From: Nitratireductor aquimarinus
Lineage (GTDB): Bacteria > Pseudomonadota > Alphaproteobacteria > Rhizobiales > Rhizobiaceae
Reading direction: 5' to 3'
Assembly: GCF_017255295.1 (NCBI RefSeq)
Contig: NZ_JAFKDE010000003.1
Span: forward strand, 434,001-498,000
DNA: 64,000 bases
Shown: positions 33,999-43,269 of the stretch, in pieces
How the letters are laid out: every line of letters begins with the position of its first letter
Numbering within the stretch: position 1 is the first letter of the stretch
The notes under the pieces: generated by a model
Told to the model about the DNA's origin: nothing
The model's input: the letters and a program-made list of their open reading frames with translations, nothing else
Database searches by the model: none
Translations under genes and position numbers: made by a program

Positions 33999-34034
33999 TC
34001 GCATTTCCGACACCGCATCGTTGAAGAGGCAGGC

Positions 34035-35222
34035 ATGAGCCCGCGCGACGTAGTTATCACCGGTATGGGCATCGTTTCCTCGCTTGGCGAGGGCGCGGAC
34101 GCCCACTGGCAGGCACTGACAGCCGGCACGCCGGCTCCCGTGCTCGATAAGGAGCGCTTCGCGCCCTACACCATCCACCCCCTTCCCGAGATCGACTGGG
34201 GTCAGCAGATCCCGCGCCGCGGCGATCAGCGGCAGATGGAGACCTGGCAGCGCCTGGGCACCTATGCAGCCGGTCTGGCGCTCGATGACGCCGATATGAA
34301 GGGTGACGAGGCGCTCTGCGCCTCCATGGATATGGTGGTGGCCGCCGGTGGCGGCGAGCGCGACGAGACCGTGGATGAGGGCATTCTCGCCGCATCGCTC
34401 GAGCGCAGCGATCATGATCTGCTTCTCAACGAAAAGCTCACGACCGAGCTGCGCCCGACCCTGTTCCTGGCGCAGCTTTCCAATCTGGCCGCCGGCAATA
34501 TTTCCATCGTCCACAAGGTGACCGGCTCGTCCCGCACCTTCATGGGCGAGGAAGGCGCTGGCGTTTCGGCCATTGAGACGGCTGCGGCCCGCATCCGCTC
34601 CGGCCAGTCCTCGCACGTTCTGGTGGGCGCGTCCTTCCAGACCGAGCATTCCGACATGCTGCTCGCCTACGAGCTCGGCGGCTTTCTGCACCGTGGTGAC
34701 TGGGCGCCGGTCTGGCAGCGCGCCAATGGCGAAGGCGGCGGCGTGGTCACCGGCTCCGGCGCGGCCTTCCTGGTTCTGGAATCGCGCGAGCATGCCGAAA
34801 AGCGCGGCCGCAAGGCCTATGCCGCCATCGGCCCCGTCGTTTCCCGGCGCAGCCGCCGCAAGGCGGAGCCGCTTGCCGCAGGCGTTTCCGAAATGATCGA
34901 CCGGCTCGAGCTGCCCGACGCACCGCTCATGGCGCTCTCGGGCGCATCGGGCGCGCATGAGGCAACCGCTGCCGAGCTGGAAGCCTTTGGCAGCCGCGAG
35001 AACATGGCGCTGCGTGGTTTCTCCTCGCTCACCGGCCACATGAAGGAGGCGCAGTTCCCCTTCGCCGTGGCGCTTGCAGCGCTCGCCGTTCACCACGGAC
35101 AGGCCTACCCTGCATTTGACGATCAGCGCGAAGCCGCATTCGATGGCAGCCTCGACGCCGTTCTGGCAACGGCCGTCGGCTATCACTGCTATGAGGGCAT
35201 GGGGCTCATCACCAAAGCCTGA
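34035..35222 (+). CDS. fabF2XL: Ketosynthase homologue FabF2XL, catalytic Cys and first His missing
   Basis: A 395-residue beta-ketoacyl-ACP synthase-fold protein (MSPRDVVITGMGIVSSLGEG; IRSGQSSHVLVGAS; GEGGGVVTGSGAAFLVLES). Aligned without gaps around the nucleophile elbow with the next gene (STACASGATAI), residue 173 is Glu where Cys is needed (GEEGAGVSAI). The NAHGTST histidine is replaced (SGASGAHE has Ala), and the lysine before GH is Ser; only the GH histidine (TGHMKEA) remains. It should not condense by itself. It probably pairs with the following ketosynthase, like the chain-length factor of type II polyketide synthases (inference). It is the second gene of the lipid A operon. Confidence 0.88.
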   Translation: MSPRDVVITGMGIVSSLGEGADAHWQALTAGTPAPVLDKERFAPYTIHPLPEIDWGQQIPRRGDQRQMETWQRLGTYAAGLALDDADMKGDEALCASMDMVVAAGGGERDETVDEGILAASLERSDHDLLLNEKLTTELRPTLFLAQLSNLAAGNISIVHKVTGSSRTFMGEEGAGVSAIETAAARIRSGQSSHVLVGASFQTEHSDMLLAYELGGFLHRGDWAPVWQRANGEGGGVVTGSGAAFLVLESREHAEKRGRKAYAAIGPVVSRRSRRKAEPLAAGVSEMIDRLELPDAPLMALSGASGAHEATAAELEAFGSRENMALRGFSSLTGHMKEAQFPFAVALAALAVHHGQAYPAFDDQREAAFDGSLDAVLATAVGYHCYEGMGLITKA

Positions 35223-35287
35223 CCCGACAGTCGGGAAGGCCCGGGCCCGTAAGTTTATGAGCCGGAAGATTTAGAGAAAGCGATCAC

Positions 35288-36556
35288 GTGAAAACGACCG
35301 ACAGCTTTGGAAGACCCGTTATCGCCGTCACCGGCATGGGCGTTGTCACCTCTCTCGGCCAGGGACGTGCGGAAAACTGGGATGCGCTGATCAATGGCCG
35401 TTCCGGCATCCATCCCATCACGCGCTTTCCCATCGACCATCTCGCCACCACCATTTCCGGCATGGTCGATTTCCTGTCGTCCAGCACCCGTGGCGCAAGC
35501 GTTCACACCCATGAGCTTGCCGATCTGGTTGCGGCGGAAGCCATCGAACAGTCGGGCCTTCCCGCGTCCGATTTCGGCGGCCCCCTGTTCCTTGCCGCGC
35601 CCCCGGTGGAGCTTGACTGGCATCACCGCCTGGCGCTCTACGCCAAGGCCCGCGAGCACAATGGCAACACCTCGCTGATCGAGGCTGCCCGCGAGGCGCA
35701 CGCCACCGAACTCTTCGAGGAAAGCCAATTCGGCACCATCGCCGACCGCCTTGCAGAACGTTACGGCACGCGCGGCCTGCCCATCACCCTGTCGACGGCC
35801 TGCGCATCGGGCGCGACCGCCATTCAGCTCGGCACGGAAGCGATCCGTCGCGGCGAATGCGACCGCGCGCTCGCCATTGGCGCAGACGGTTCGGCAACCG
35901 CCGAGGCGCTTATCCGCTTTTCGCTCCTTTCCGCGCTCACCACCCAGAACGACGATCCCGAAAAGGCATCGCGCCCCTTCTCCAAGGACCGCAGCGGCTT
36001 TGTTCTGGCCGAGGGCGCAGGCGCACTGGTTCTGGAATCGCTCGAAAGCGCCCTTGCCCGTGGCGCCGAGATCCTCGGCATCATGAGCGGCTGCGGCGAA
36101 AAGGCCGACGATTTCCACCGCACCCGGTCCAAGCCGGACGGTTCGCCGGCCATTGGCGCCGTCCGCGCCGCGCTCGCTGACGCCGGCATGTCGACCGAAG
36201 ACATCGAATACATCAATGCGCACGGCACCTCGACGCAGGAAAACGACAAGATGGAGCACATGTCTCTGTCGACCGTTTTCGGCGAGCGCATGAAGACGCT
36301 GCCCATCTCGTCCAACAAGTCGATGATCGGCCACACCCTCTCGGCCGCCGGCGCCGTGGAAGCCGTCTTCTCGCTCATGACCATGCGCGAAGGCGTCATT
36401 CCGCCGACCATCAATTACGACACGCCCGACCCGGCCATCGAGCTCGACGTCGTGCCGAATGTGAAGCGCGAGGCGCAGGTTTCGACCGTGCTTTCCAACT
36501 CGTTCGGCTTCGGCGGACAGAACACCTGCCTTGTCATGGCCAGGGAACCGGTCTAA
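35288..36556 (+). CDS. fabF1XL: Beta-ketoacyl-ACP synthase FabF1XL, catalytic triad intact
   Basis: A 422-residue KAS II-type enzyme that elongates the acyl chain on AcpXL. The triad is C172 in STACASG, H312 in NAHGTST and H349 in NKSMIGHT, with K344. It lies 65 bp after the KAS homologue lacking the triad; the two are about equal in length and likely arose by duplication. In the VLCFA pathway this is the condensing activity. Its gene is followed by a 203-bp noncoding gap before the dehydrogenase. Confidence 0.92.
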   Translation: MKTTDSFGRPVIAVTGMGVVTSLGQGRAENWDALINGRSGIHPITRFPIDHLATTISGMVDFLSSSTRGASVHTHELADLVAAEAIEQSGLPASDFGGPLFLAAPPVELDWHHRLALYAKAREHNGNTSLIEAAREAHATELFEESQFGTIADRLAERYGTRGLPITLSTACASGATAIQLGTEAIRRGECDRALAIGADGSATAEALIRFSLLSALTTQNDDPEKASRPFSKDRSGFVLAEGAGALVLESLESALARGAEILGIMSGCGEKADDFHRTRSKPDGSPAIGAVRAALADAGMSTEDIEYINAHGTSTQENDKMEHMSLSTVFGERMKTLPISSNKSMIGHTLSAAGAVEAVFSLMTMREGVIPPTINYDTPDPAIELDVVPNVKREAQVSTVLSNSFGFGGQNTCLVMAREPV

Positions 36557-36759
36557 TCGACCGGTTCAGACCGGTGGAATGCGTTTGGCGTTCGGTGCCT
36601 GCGCGGTGTGTCGCGCTCCACGAACGCCGAATTTGATCGTTCCGCCGGAAACGCAAACTTGCCGGTGGCCTTCCTTTTTCCAGCCTTGGCGCTCATCCCC
36701 GAAACGGATCGAACGCAAATGCCGGAAACAGACCACCAGCCTGAACATCGGAAGACATG

Positions 36760-37788
36760 ATGCGCGCACTTCAACTCGTCGCCGACCGCAAGCTTGAAAC
36801 CGTCGATCTTGCGCCGCCCCCCGCTCCCGGACAGGGAGAAGTGACGCTGAAGATCCGCGCCGTCGCGCTCAACCACATCGATGTCTGGGGCTGGCGCGGC
36901 ATGGCGTTCGCCAAGCGCAAGATGCCGCTCGTGGTCGGTGCGGAAGCCTCCGGCGTGGTCGAGACGGTCGGCCCCGGCGTGAGCAACCTGCTCCCCGGCC
37001 AGCTCGTCTCCATCTACGGCGCGCGCACCTGCGGCCTCTGCCGCCCCTGCCGCGAAGGCCGTGACAATCTGTGTGAGCACGTCTCCGGCGTTCATGGCTT
37101 CCATCTCGATGGTTTTGCGCAGGAAAAGATCAACCTGCCGGCCCGCCTCCTCGTCCCCGCGCCGCCCGGCGTCGACGAGATCGGCGCAGCCGTCGCACCC
37201 GTCACCTTCGGCACGGTCGAGCACATGCTGTTCGACAATGCGAAGCTTGAGCCCGGCGAGACGATCCTCGTCCAGGCCGGCGGCTCCGGCATCGGCACCG
37301 CCGCCATCCAGCTTGCCAAAAGCATGGGCTGCACCGTCATCACCACGGTCGGCTCCGACGACAAGATGGAGAAAGCCCGCGCACTCGGCGCGGATCACGT
37401 CATCAACTACCGCGAAGACCGTTTCGAGGGCGTGGTGCGCAAGATCACGAAGAAGCGCGGCGTCGACGTGGTGTTCGAGCATGTGGGCGCAGACACCTGG
37501 GCAGGCTCGCTTCTGTGCATGAAGCGCGGCGGCCGTCTCGTCACCTGCGGCTCCACCTCCGGCGTCTCCACCAACATGAACCTGATGCAGCTCTTCCAGC
37601 AGCAGCTCAAGATCTTCGGTTCCTTCGGCTGCCGCATGGAAAACATGGCCGACGCCATGCAGAAGATGGCGCGCGGGCTGGCTTCGCCGGTCATCGACAC
37701 CGAAGTGAGCTTCGACGACATCGACAAGGCGCTTGCCCGCATGGAAGGCCGCGACGTGTTCGGCAAGATCATCCTGCGCGTCGACTGA
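36760..37788 (+). CDS. Zinc-type MDR alcohol dehydrogenase/enoyl reductase-like, VLCFA operon
   Basis: A 342-residue medium-chain dehydrogenase/reductase. The structural zinc cysteines are visible (CGLCRPCREGRDNLC), and the nucleotide site is VQAGGSGIGTAAIQLAKSMGC. The second of two adjacent ATG codons is chosen because CGGAAG is then 5 bp away. This is the adh gene found between the ketosynthases and lpxXL in rhizobial lipid A clusters; it may act as an enoyl reductase or in forming the omega-1 hydroxyl group. Neither role is proven. The stop is 10 bp before lpxXL. Confidence 0.85.
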   Translation: MRALQLVADRKLETVDLAPPPAPGQGEVTLKIRAVALNHIDVWGWRGMAFAKRKMPLVVGAEASGVVETVGPGVSNLLPGQLVSIYGARTCGLCRPCREGRDNLCEHVSGVHGFHLDGFAQEKINLPARLLVPAPPGVDEIGAAVAPVTFGTVEHMLFDNAKLEPGETILVQAGGSGIGTAAIQLAKSMGCTVITTVGSDDKMEKARALGADHVINYREDRFEGVVRKITKKRGVDVVFEHVGADTWAGSLLCMKRGGRLVTCGSTSGVSTNMNLMQLFQQQLKIFGSFGCRMENMADAMQKMARGLASPVIDTEVSFDDIDKALARMEGRDVFGKIILRVD

Positions 37789-37798
37789 TCCATCCAGC

Positions 37799-38719
37799 AT
37801 GAAGCGCTTTCTTTTCCTTCTCGGCAGGCGTCTGAAGACGCTGGAATACTGGCTGACCGCCAAACTGGTGATCGGCGTTCTGGCGCTGCTGCGCCGCCTG
37901 CCGCCTGAAAAGGCGCTCAATCTGGCAGACCGGGTCGCGCGCACATTCGGCCCGAAGGTCGGACGGCATCGCCTCGCTGTCGACAATCTGCGTCAGGCCT
38001 ATCCCGAAAAGAGCGACGCCGAGATCGAAACCATTGCCCGCGACATGTGGGGCAACATGGCGCGGCTCGCCGTCGAATACGTGTTTCTCGACAAGCTGTT
38101 CGATTTCGACCCGGAAGCCGAGACGCCCGGCCGCGTCGAAGTGGAAGGCGTGGAGATCTTCAAGCGGCTGCGCGAGGAAAAGGGTGTCCCGCACATCTTC
38201 TTCACCGGCCATATGGGCAATTTCGAGTTCCTGCCCATTGCCGCAGCCCGCTTCGATCTGACCACCACCTCGCTCTTTCGTCCGCCAAACAACCCGTTTG
38301 TCGCCGACTACATTCTCGAGACCCGGCGCAGCGCCATGGGCGGGCTCGTGCCCTCTCAGGCCGGTGCGGCCCTCCAGCTTGCCCGCGTTCTCGATGATGG
38401 CGGCAATATCGGCGTTCTGGTCGATCAGAAATTCCGCAAGGGGGTGAAGACCCGCTTCTTCGGCCGTGAATGCCGCACCAATCCGCTGCTCGCAAAGCTC
38501 GCGCGGCAGTATGAGTGCGATGTCTACCCGGCGCGCTGCAAGCGTCTGCCCGGCGGCCGCTACCGCCTGATCGTGGAAGACAAGGTCGCCCTGCCCCGCA
38601 ACGCCGACGGCGTCATCGACATCGAGGCCAGCGCCCAGATGCTCAACGACGTGGTCGAACGCTGGGTGCGCGAAGACCCCGGCCAGTGGATGTGGTTCCA
38701 CAAACGCTGGCAGATGTAG
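37799..38719 (+). CDS. lpxXL: Lipid A very-long-chain acyltransferase LpxXL
   Basis: A 306-residue LpxL/HtrB-superfamily acyltransferase. The catalytic HX4E motif is HMGNFE near residue 140 (TGHMGNFEFLPI), followed by LFRPPNNPFVADYI and VLVDQKFRKGVKTRFFG. One N-terminal membrane segment (LVIGVLALLRRL) anchors it. It transfers the 27-hydroxyoctacosanoyl-type chain from AcpXL to the lipid A acyloxyacyl position. The start at 37799 gives MKRFLFLLGRRL; the longer frame overlaps adh. It ends the operon. Confidence 0.93.
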   Translation: MKRFLFLLGRRLKTLEYWLTAKLVIGVLALLRRLPPEKALNLADRVARTFGPKVGRHRLAVDNLRQAYPEKSDAEIETIARDMWGNMARLAVEYVFLDKLFDFDPEAETPGRVEVEGVEIFKRLREEKGVPHIFFTGHMGNFEFLPIAAARFDLTTTSLFRPPNNPFVADYILETRRSAMGGLVPSQAGAALQLARVLDDGGNIGVLVDQKFRKGVKTRFFGRECRTNPLLAKLARQYECDVYPARCKRLPGGRYRLIVEDKVALPRNADGVIDIEASAQMLNDVVERWVREDPGQWMWFHKRWQM

Positions 38720-38738
38720 CGGAAGCGCGCCTGCGCTT

Positions 38739-38773
38739 CCCCGTCATCCCCGTCAGCCCCGTAATCCCCGTCA
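38739..38773. repeat. Short tandem repeat, four 9-bp units
   Basis: Four copies of a 9-bp unit, CCCCGTCA plus one base (the third copy has CCCCGTAA), run between lpxXL and the convergent L,D-transpeptidase gene and reach into its stop codon. It may be a low-complexity expansion. Length may vary between strains. Confidence 0.7.
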
Positions 38774-39202
38774 GTCCGTCACGACGATTCGCGTGTTGCC
38801 CGGTCCGATCTTCTTCACCAGCGCGTAGAGCCGCTTCGCATTTGTTGTGTGCAACCGCACACAGCCATGCGAGGCCGGACTTCCCAGCCTGGAGACGGCA
38901 TTGGTGCCGTGGATGGCATAACCGCCATAATAGAAGATCGAATAGGGCATGGGCGACATGTTGTATTTGCGCGAATGCCACATCTTGTGCATGCGCTTTG
39001 GTCTCCACTGACCGCGCGGGGTCACATAACCGCGCCGCGCCGTGGAAACACGCCAGCGATGCAGGACACGTCCGCGATGCATCACCGTCATGGTCTGCTT
39101 GGATACACTGACCTTAGCCACCAGGCTTGCAGCGAAGCTTTGGTCCACGCCGCCAGAAAGAATCATGCCTGCAATGGCTACAGCAAAGAAAAATCGTTTC
39201 AT
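38771..39202 (-). CDS. L,D-transpeptidase (YkuD) of the cell wall
   Basis: A 143-residue secreted protein with a signal peptide (FFFAVAIAGMILSGGVDQSFAAS). The YkuD domain spans the rest: GYAIHGTNAVSRLGSPASHGCVRL carries the catalytic histidine and cysteine (HGCVRL). It forms 3-3 crosslinks in peptidoglycan or attaches lipoproteins to it. It is a compact single-domain protein without LysM. It is convergent with lpxXL and divergent from the M20 gene. Confidence 0.92.
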   Translation of the reverse strand: MKRFFFAVAIAGMILSGGVDQSFAASLVAKVSVSKQTMTVMHRGRVLHRWRVSTARRGYVTPRGQWRPKRMHKMWHSRKYNMSPMPYSIFYYGGYAIHGTNAVSRLGSPASHGCVRLHTTNAKRLYALVKKIGPGNTRIVVTD

Positions 39203-39391
39203 GAGCGCCCCCCGCTACATGTGTGAAGTTTCTACCCGTAGTCTTGAGAAGCTTAGCTTCAAAACATAACGAAACCCCAAACTTCCCGATTAAAATTGAA
39301 CTACACGCCCGCGTAACGTGCAAGTTCCGGGGCTTCACAATCGCGTGCGAAGCATCTTGCCAAGCCGCTTTCGTATCGCTCTATTGCTCGC

Positions 39392-40675
39392 ATGAATGAA
39401 CAGCTTGCCTTAGCCGTACGACGCAGGACGGAAGAACTCGTCGCCCTCACCATCGATCTGATCCGCTTCCCGACGGTCAACCCGCCGGGAGACGCCTACA
39501 CGCCCTGCTGCGAGTACATCGCACGCCGTCTCAAGGCGAAGGGATTTGCCACCCAGTTCATCCGGGGCGTCGGCGCGCCGGGTGATTCCGACCGTTATCC
39601 GCGCACCAATGTGGTCGCCCGCCGCGAGGGCCGCAGCCCCGGTGCGACCGTGCATTTCAATTCCCATATCGACGTGGTGGAAGCCGGCGAAGGCTGGACG
39701 CTTGATCCCTATGCGGGCGTGGTTCGCGACGGCAAGGTGTTCGGTCGCGGCGCATGTGACATGAAGGGCGGCCTTGCCGCTTCCATCATCGCCGCAGAAG
39801 CCTTTCTGGAAATCTATCCGGATTTCCCCGGCGCCATCGAGATTTCCGGCACGGCTGACGAAGAGTCCGGCGGTTTTGGCGGCGTTGCCTATCTGGCCCG
39901 CGAAGGCTTCTTCTCCAAGCCCCGCGTCGATCACGTGATCATTCCCGAGCCGCTCAACAAGGACCGCATCTGCCTGGGCCATCGCGGCGTCTGGTGGGCG
40001 GAGATCGAAACCCACGGCGCAATCGCCCATGGGGCAATGCCGTTCCTCGGCGATTCGGCCATCCGCCACATGGGCGCCCTGCTTCACGCCTTCGAGGAGG
40101 AGCTTTTCCCCGCACTCGACGCCAAGCAGACCCGCATGCCCGTCGTGCCGGAGGGCGCGCGCCGTTCGACCCTCAACATCAATTCGGTCCATGGCGGCCA
40201 GACGGAGGATTTCTTCCCCGGCCTGCCCTCACCCAATGTCGCCGATTCGTGCCGCATGGTGCTCGACCGCCGCTTCCTCATCGAGGAGGACATTTCCGAG
40301 GTGAAGGGCGAAGTCGTCTCGATCCTCGAACGCCTGAAGCAGGAACGGCCGAAATTCGACTATTCCATGCGCGACCTGATGGAAGTGCTGCCGCTGATGA
40401 CCGAGGAAGACGCGCCCGTACCCAGCGCCATCGCCGCCGGCATTCGCGAAGTGTTCGGCAAGGAGCCGGAATATGTCATTTCGCCCGGCACCTATGACCA
40501 GAAGCACATTTCGCGCATCGGCCATCTGCATGACTGCGTTGCCTATGGCCCCGGCATTCTCGATCTGGCGCACCAGCCGGACGAGTGGGTCGGCATCGAG
40601 GACATGGTGCAGTCGGCCACCGTCATGGCCATGAGCCTTGACGTGCTTTTGCGCGGTGTCACACCGCCGAAATAA
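39392..40675 (+). CDS. M20-family metallo-amidohydrolase (ArgE/DapE-like)
   Basis: A 427-residue zinc peptidase/deacylase. Metal residues are visible in HFNSHIDVVEAGEGW and GRGACDMKGG, the catalytic glutamate in GTADEESGGFGG, and VIIPEPLNKDRICLGHRG follows. It is distinct from the 387-residue enzyme in the ectoine locus. It begins an operon-like run with a complete peptide-type ABC transporter starting 82 bp downstream. It probably deacylates or hydrolyses what the transporter imports, such as an N-acyl amino acid or small peptide. Confidence 0.85.
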   Translation: MNEQLALAVRRRTEELVALTIDLIRFPTVNPPGDAYTPCCEYIARRLKAKGFATQFIRGVGAPGDSDRYPRTNVVARREGRSPGATVHFNSHIDVVEAGEGWTLDPYAGVVRDGKVFGRGACDMKGGLAASIIAAEAFLEIYPDFPGAIEISGTADEESGGFGGVAYLAREGFFSKPRVDHVIIPEPLNKDRICLGHRGVWWAEIETHGAIAHGAMPFLGDSAIRHMGALLHAFEEELFPALDAKQTRMPVVPEGARRSTLNINSVHGGQTEDFFPGLPSPNVADSCRMVLDRRFLIEEDISEVKGEVVSILERLKQERPKFDYSMRDLMEVLPLMTEEDAPVPSAIAAGIREVFGKEPEYVISPGTYDQKHISRIGHLHDCVAYGPGILDLAHQPDEWVGIEDMVQSATVMAMSLDVLLRGVTPPK

Positions 40676-40757
40676 CCCCTTCCAAAACACGCGATTTACA
40701 CGTGCCCTGAATCGCGCTTCAATCCATAAAAATGACACGGCCCTGCGGGAGAGACAC

Positions 40758-42239
40758 ATGAAAACCATCAAGTCCATCATTGGCGGAGCCGCGCTGTTAT
40801 TGGCAGCGGGCACCGCTGCATTTGCAGCACGCACCGACCTCGTCATCGGCGTGGTTCTTGAACCGCCGCATCTCGACCCGACCGCCAGCGCTGCTGCCGC
40901 CATTGACGAAATCCTCTACGCCAATCTCTTTCAGGGTCTGACCCGCATCGGCCGCAATGGCGAAGTGCTTCCCGCACTGGCCGAAAGCTGGACCGTTTCC
41001 GACGACGGCAAGGTCTACACGTTCAACCTGCGTTCGGGCGTCACCTTCCATGACGGCACCGCGTTCGACGCCGAGGACGTCAAGTTCACGCTCGACCGTG
41101 CACGCGCCGACGATTCGACCAATGCGCAGAAGCAGCTTTTCGCCGCCATCGACACGGTCGAGGTGGTGGACCCGGCCACCGTCAAGGTCACGCTGAAATC
41201 CCCGCAGGGCTCATTCCTCTACAATCTGGGCTGGGGCGACGCCGTCATGGTCGCGCCCGAAACGGCTGACGGGAACAAGGAGAAGCCGGTCGGCACCGGC
41301 CCGTTCAAGTTCGGCAACTGGGCCAAGGGCTCTTCCATCACCCTCGTCAAAAACCCGGATTACTGGGGCGAGCCCGTCGCGCTGGAGAAAGCCGAGTTCC
41401 GCGTCGTTCCGGATGCCGCAGCCGCCATTCCCGCCCTCTTATCGGGCGATGTGCAGGCATTCCCGCAGATGCCCGCCGGCGATGCGCTCATCCAGATCGA
41501 GAGCGATCCGCGTTTCGTCGTCGCCATCGGCGCCACCGAGGGCGAGACCATCCTGTCGACCAACAACGGCAAAGAGCCCTTCAACGACATTCGCGTGCGT
41601 CAGGCCATCGCCCACGCCCTCAACCGCGAAGACATCATCGCCGGCAATGGCTCCGGCTATGGCACGCCCATCGGTTCGCATTTCTCGCCGGCCAACGAGG
41701 CCTATGTCGATCTGACCGAAACCTACGCCTACGATCCGGCAAAGGCGAAGGAACTGCTTGCCGAAGCGGGCTACCCGGCTGGCTTCAAGGCAACGCTGAA
41801 ACTGCCGCCGCCGGCCTATGCGCGCGATGGCGGCCAGATCGTCGCTTCGCAGCTTCGCCAGGTCGGCATCGATCTGGAAATCATCCCCGTCGAGTGGGCC
41901 CAGTGGCTGGAACAGGTCTTCAAGAACAAGGACTACGACCTGACCATCATCTCCCACACGGAGCCGAACGACATCAACATTTACGCCCGTGACGACTATT
42001 ACTTCGATTACAACAATCCGGCCTTCAAGGAGGTCATGAACACGCTCGAAGCCACCGCCGATCCGGCACGGCGTGTCGAGCTGTACAAGACCGCGCAGAA
42101 GATCATCGCCGAAGATGCGGTGAACGGCTTCCTGTTCCAGCTTCCCAAGATCGGTGTCTGGGACGCCAAGCTCGAAGGCATGTGGGAGAACTCTCCCATT
42201 CAGGCAAACGACCTGACCGACGTGAAGTGGGCTGACTGA
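40758..42239 (+). CDS. Peptide/opine-type ABC transporter substrate-binding protein
   Basis: A 493-residue family 5 solute-binding protein. A signal peptide ends at AAFAARTDL; the start at 40758 follows GGGAGAG, and the longer frame is spurious. VIGVVLEPPHLDPTASAAAAIDEILYANLFQGLTRIGRNGEVLPALAESW is the classic N-terminal block. It captures a di/oligopeptide, opine or similar ligand in the periplasm for the permeases downstream. A strong hairpin lies right after its stop, commonly seen after binding-protein genes in transporter operons. Confidence 0.9.
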   Translation: MKTIKSIIGGAALLLAAGTAAFAARTDLVIGVVLEPPHLDPTASAAAAIDEILYANLFQGLTRIGRNGEVLPALAESWTVSDDGKVYTFNLRSGVTFHDGTAFDAEDVKFTLDRARADDSTNAQKQLFAAIDTVEVVDPATVKVTLKSPQGSFLYNLGWGDAVMVAPETADGNKEKPVGTGPFKFGNWAKGSSITLVKNPDYWGEPVALEKAEFRVVPDAAAAIPALLSGDVQAFPQMPAGDALIQIESDPRFVVAIGATEGETILSTNNGKEPFNDIRVRQAIAHALNREDIIAGNGSGYGTPIGSHFSPANEAYVDLTETYAYDPAKAKELLAEAGYPAGFKATLKLPPPAYARDGGQIVASQLRQVGIDLEIIPVEWAQWLEQVFKNKDYDLTIISHTEPNDINIYARDDYYFDYNNPAFKEVMNTLEATADPARRVELYKTAQKIIAEDAVNGFLFQLPKIGVWDAKLEGMWENSPIQANDLTDVKWAD

Positions 42240-42250
42240 ACCTTCATGAA

Positions 42251-42285
42251 CCGCCCTGCCGTCCGCGTGAGCGGGCGGCGGGCGG
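42251..42285 (+). terminator. GC-rich hairpin between binding-protein and permease genes
   Basis: CCGCCCTGCCGTCCGC pairs with GCGGGCGGCGGGCGG around a short loop, with one bulge and one wobble. No T-run follows, so it is more likely an mRNA-stabilising or attenuating stem that raises the level of the binding-protein transcript relative to the permeases than a full terminator. Confidence 0.6.
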
Positions 42286-42321
42286 GCTGCAATCATATGG
42301 ATAGGTTCTGACCCCGGACTC

Positions 42322-43269
42322 ATGCTCGTCTATCTTCTCAAGCGCATTGCCATTGGCCTCGCCACGCTGCTCGTGGCGTCCGCCGTGGTGTTCTCCGTCC
42401 TGGAAATCATTCCCGGCGACCCGGCCCTCTTGATGCTCGGCATGAACGCCGAGCCCGACACGCTCGCCGCCCTGCGCGAGCAGATGGGCCTCAACCAGCC
42501 GGTTTTCCTGCGCTATCTCGACTGGGTGTCGGGTCTCGCCGTCGGTGATTTCGGCACGTCCTACACCTATTCCTCGCCGGTTCTGGAGCTGATCGGCGAG
42601 CGCGTCATGGTCTCCCTGCCGCTCGCTCTCATCTCGTTATTCCTGTCCACCGTCATCGCGCTGCCCGTCGGCATTTTCGCTGCCGCCCGCCGCGGCAAGC
42701 CCGCCGACACCATCACCATGGGGGCGGCGCAGGTGGGTGTCGCCATCCCCAATTTCTGGTTCGCGCTGCTCCTGATCTACCTGTTCGCCGTCTGGCTCCG
42801 CCTTGTGCCCGCCGGCGGCTTTCCCGGCTGGGATGCGGGCATCTGGGCCGGTCTCAAGGCACTCATCCTGCCGGCCATCGCGCTGGCGCTGCCGCAGGCG
42901 GCCATCCTTGCCCGCGTCACCCGTTCGGCCATGCTCGAAGTGCTGGGCGAGGATTACATCCGCACCGCCCGCGCCAAGGGCATGCCGCGCCGCATCGTTC
43001 TGTGGCACCACGCGCTGCGCAATGCGCTGATCCCGGTGCTCACCATTCTCGGCCTGCAATTCGCCTTCCTGCTCGCCGGCACCATCATCATCGAGAACGT
43101 GTTCTACCTGCCGGGTCTTGGCCGTCTCGTTTTTCAGGCCATCACCCAACGCGATCTCATCGTCGTTGAAGGCGTGGTGATGCTGCTCGTCGCCACGGTG
43201 ATCATCGTCAACATTCTCGTCGATATCGGCTACGCCATCGTCGATCCGCGCCTGAGGACACGCCGATGA
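42322..43269 (+). CDS. Peptide-type ABC transporter permease (DppB-like)
   Basis: A 315-residue inner membrane permease with six hydrophobic segments. The N-terminus MLVYLLKRIAIGLATLLVASAVVFSVLEIIPGDPALLMLG and the coupling loop EDYIRTARAKGMPRRIVLWHHALRNALIPVLT are the DppB/OppB hallmarks. It forms a heterodimer with the next gene product, whose start overlaps its stop by four bases. It belongs to the M20/ABC operon. Confidence 0.92.
   Translation: MLVYLLKRIAIGLATLLVASAVVFSVLEIIPGDPALLMLGMNAEPDTLAALREQMGLNQPVFLRYLDWVSGLAVGDFGTSYTYSSPVLELIGERVMVSLPLALISLFLSTVIALPVGIFAAARRGKPADTITMGAAQVGVAIPNFWFALLLIYLFAVWLRLVPAGGFPGWDAGIWAGLKALILPAIALALPQAAILARVTRSAMLEVLGEDYIRTARAKGMPRRIVLWHHALRNALIPVLTILGLQFAFLLAGTIIIENVFYLPGLGRLVFQAITQRDLIVVEGVVMLLVATVIIVNILVDIGYAIVDPRLRTRR

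Noticed and set aside
36557-36759. A missing fabZ or small gene in the gap between fabF1XL and the dehydrogenase
   Set aside because: No frame of useful length with hot-dog motifs exists there; the gap is noncoding.
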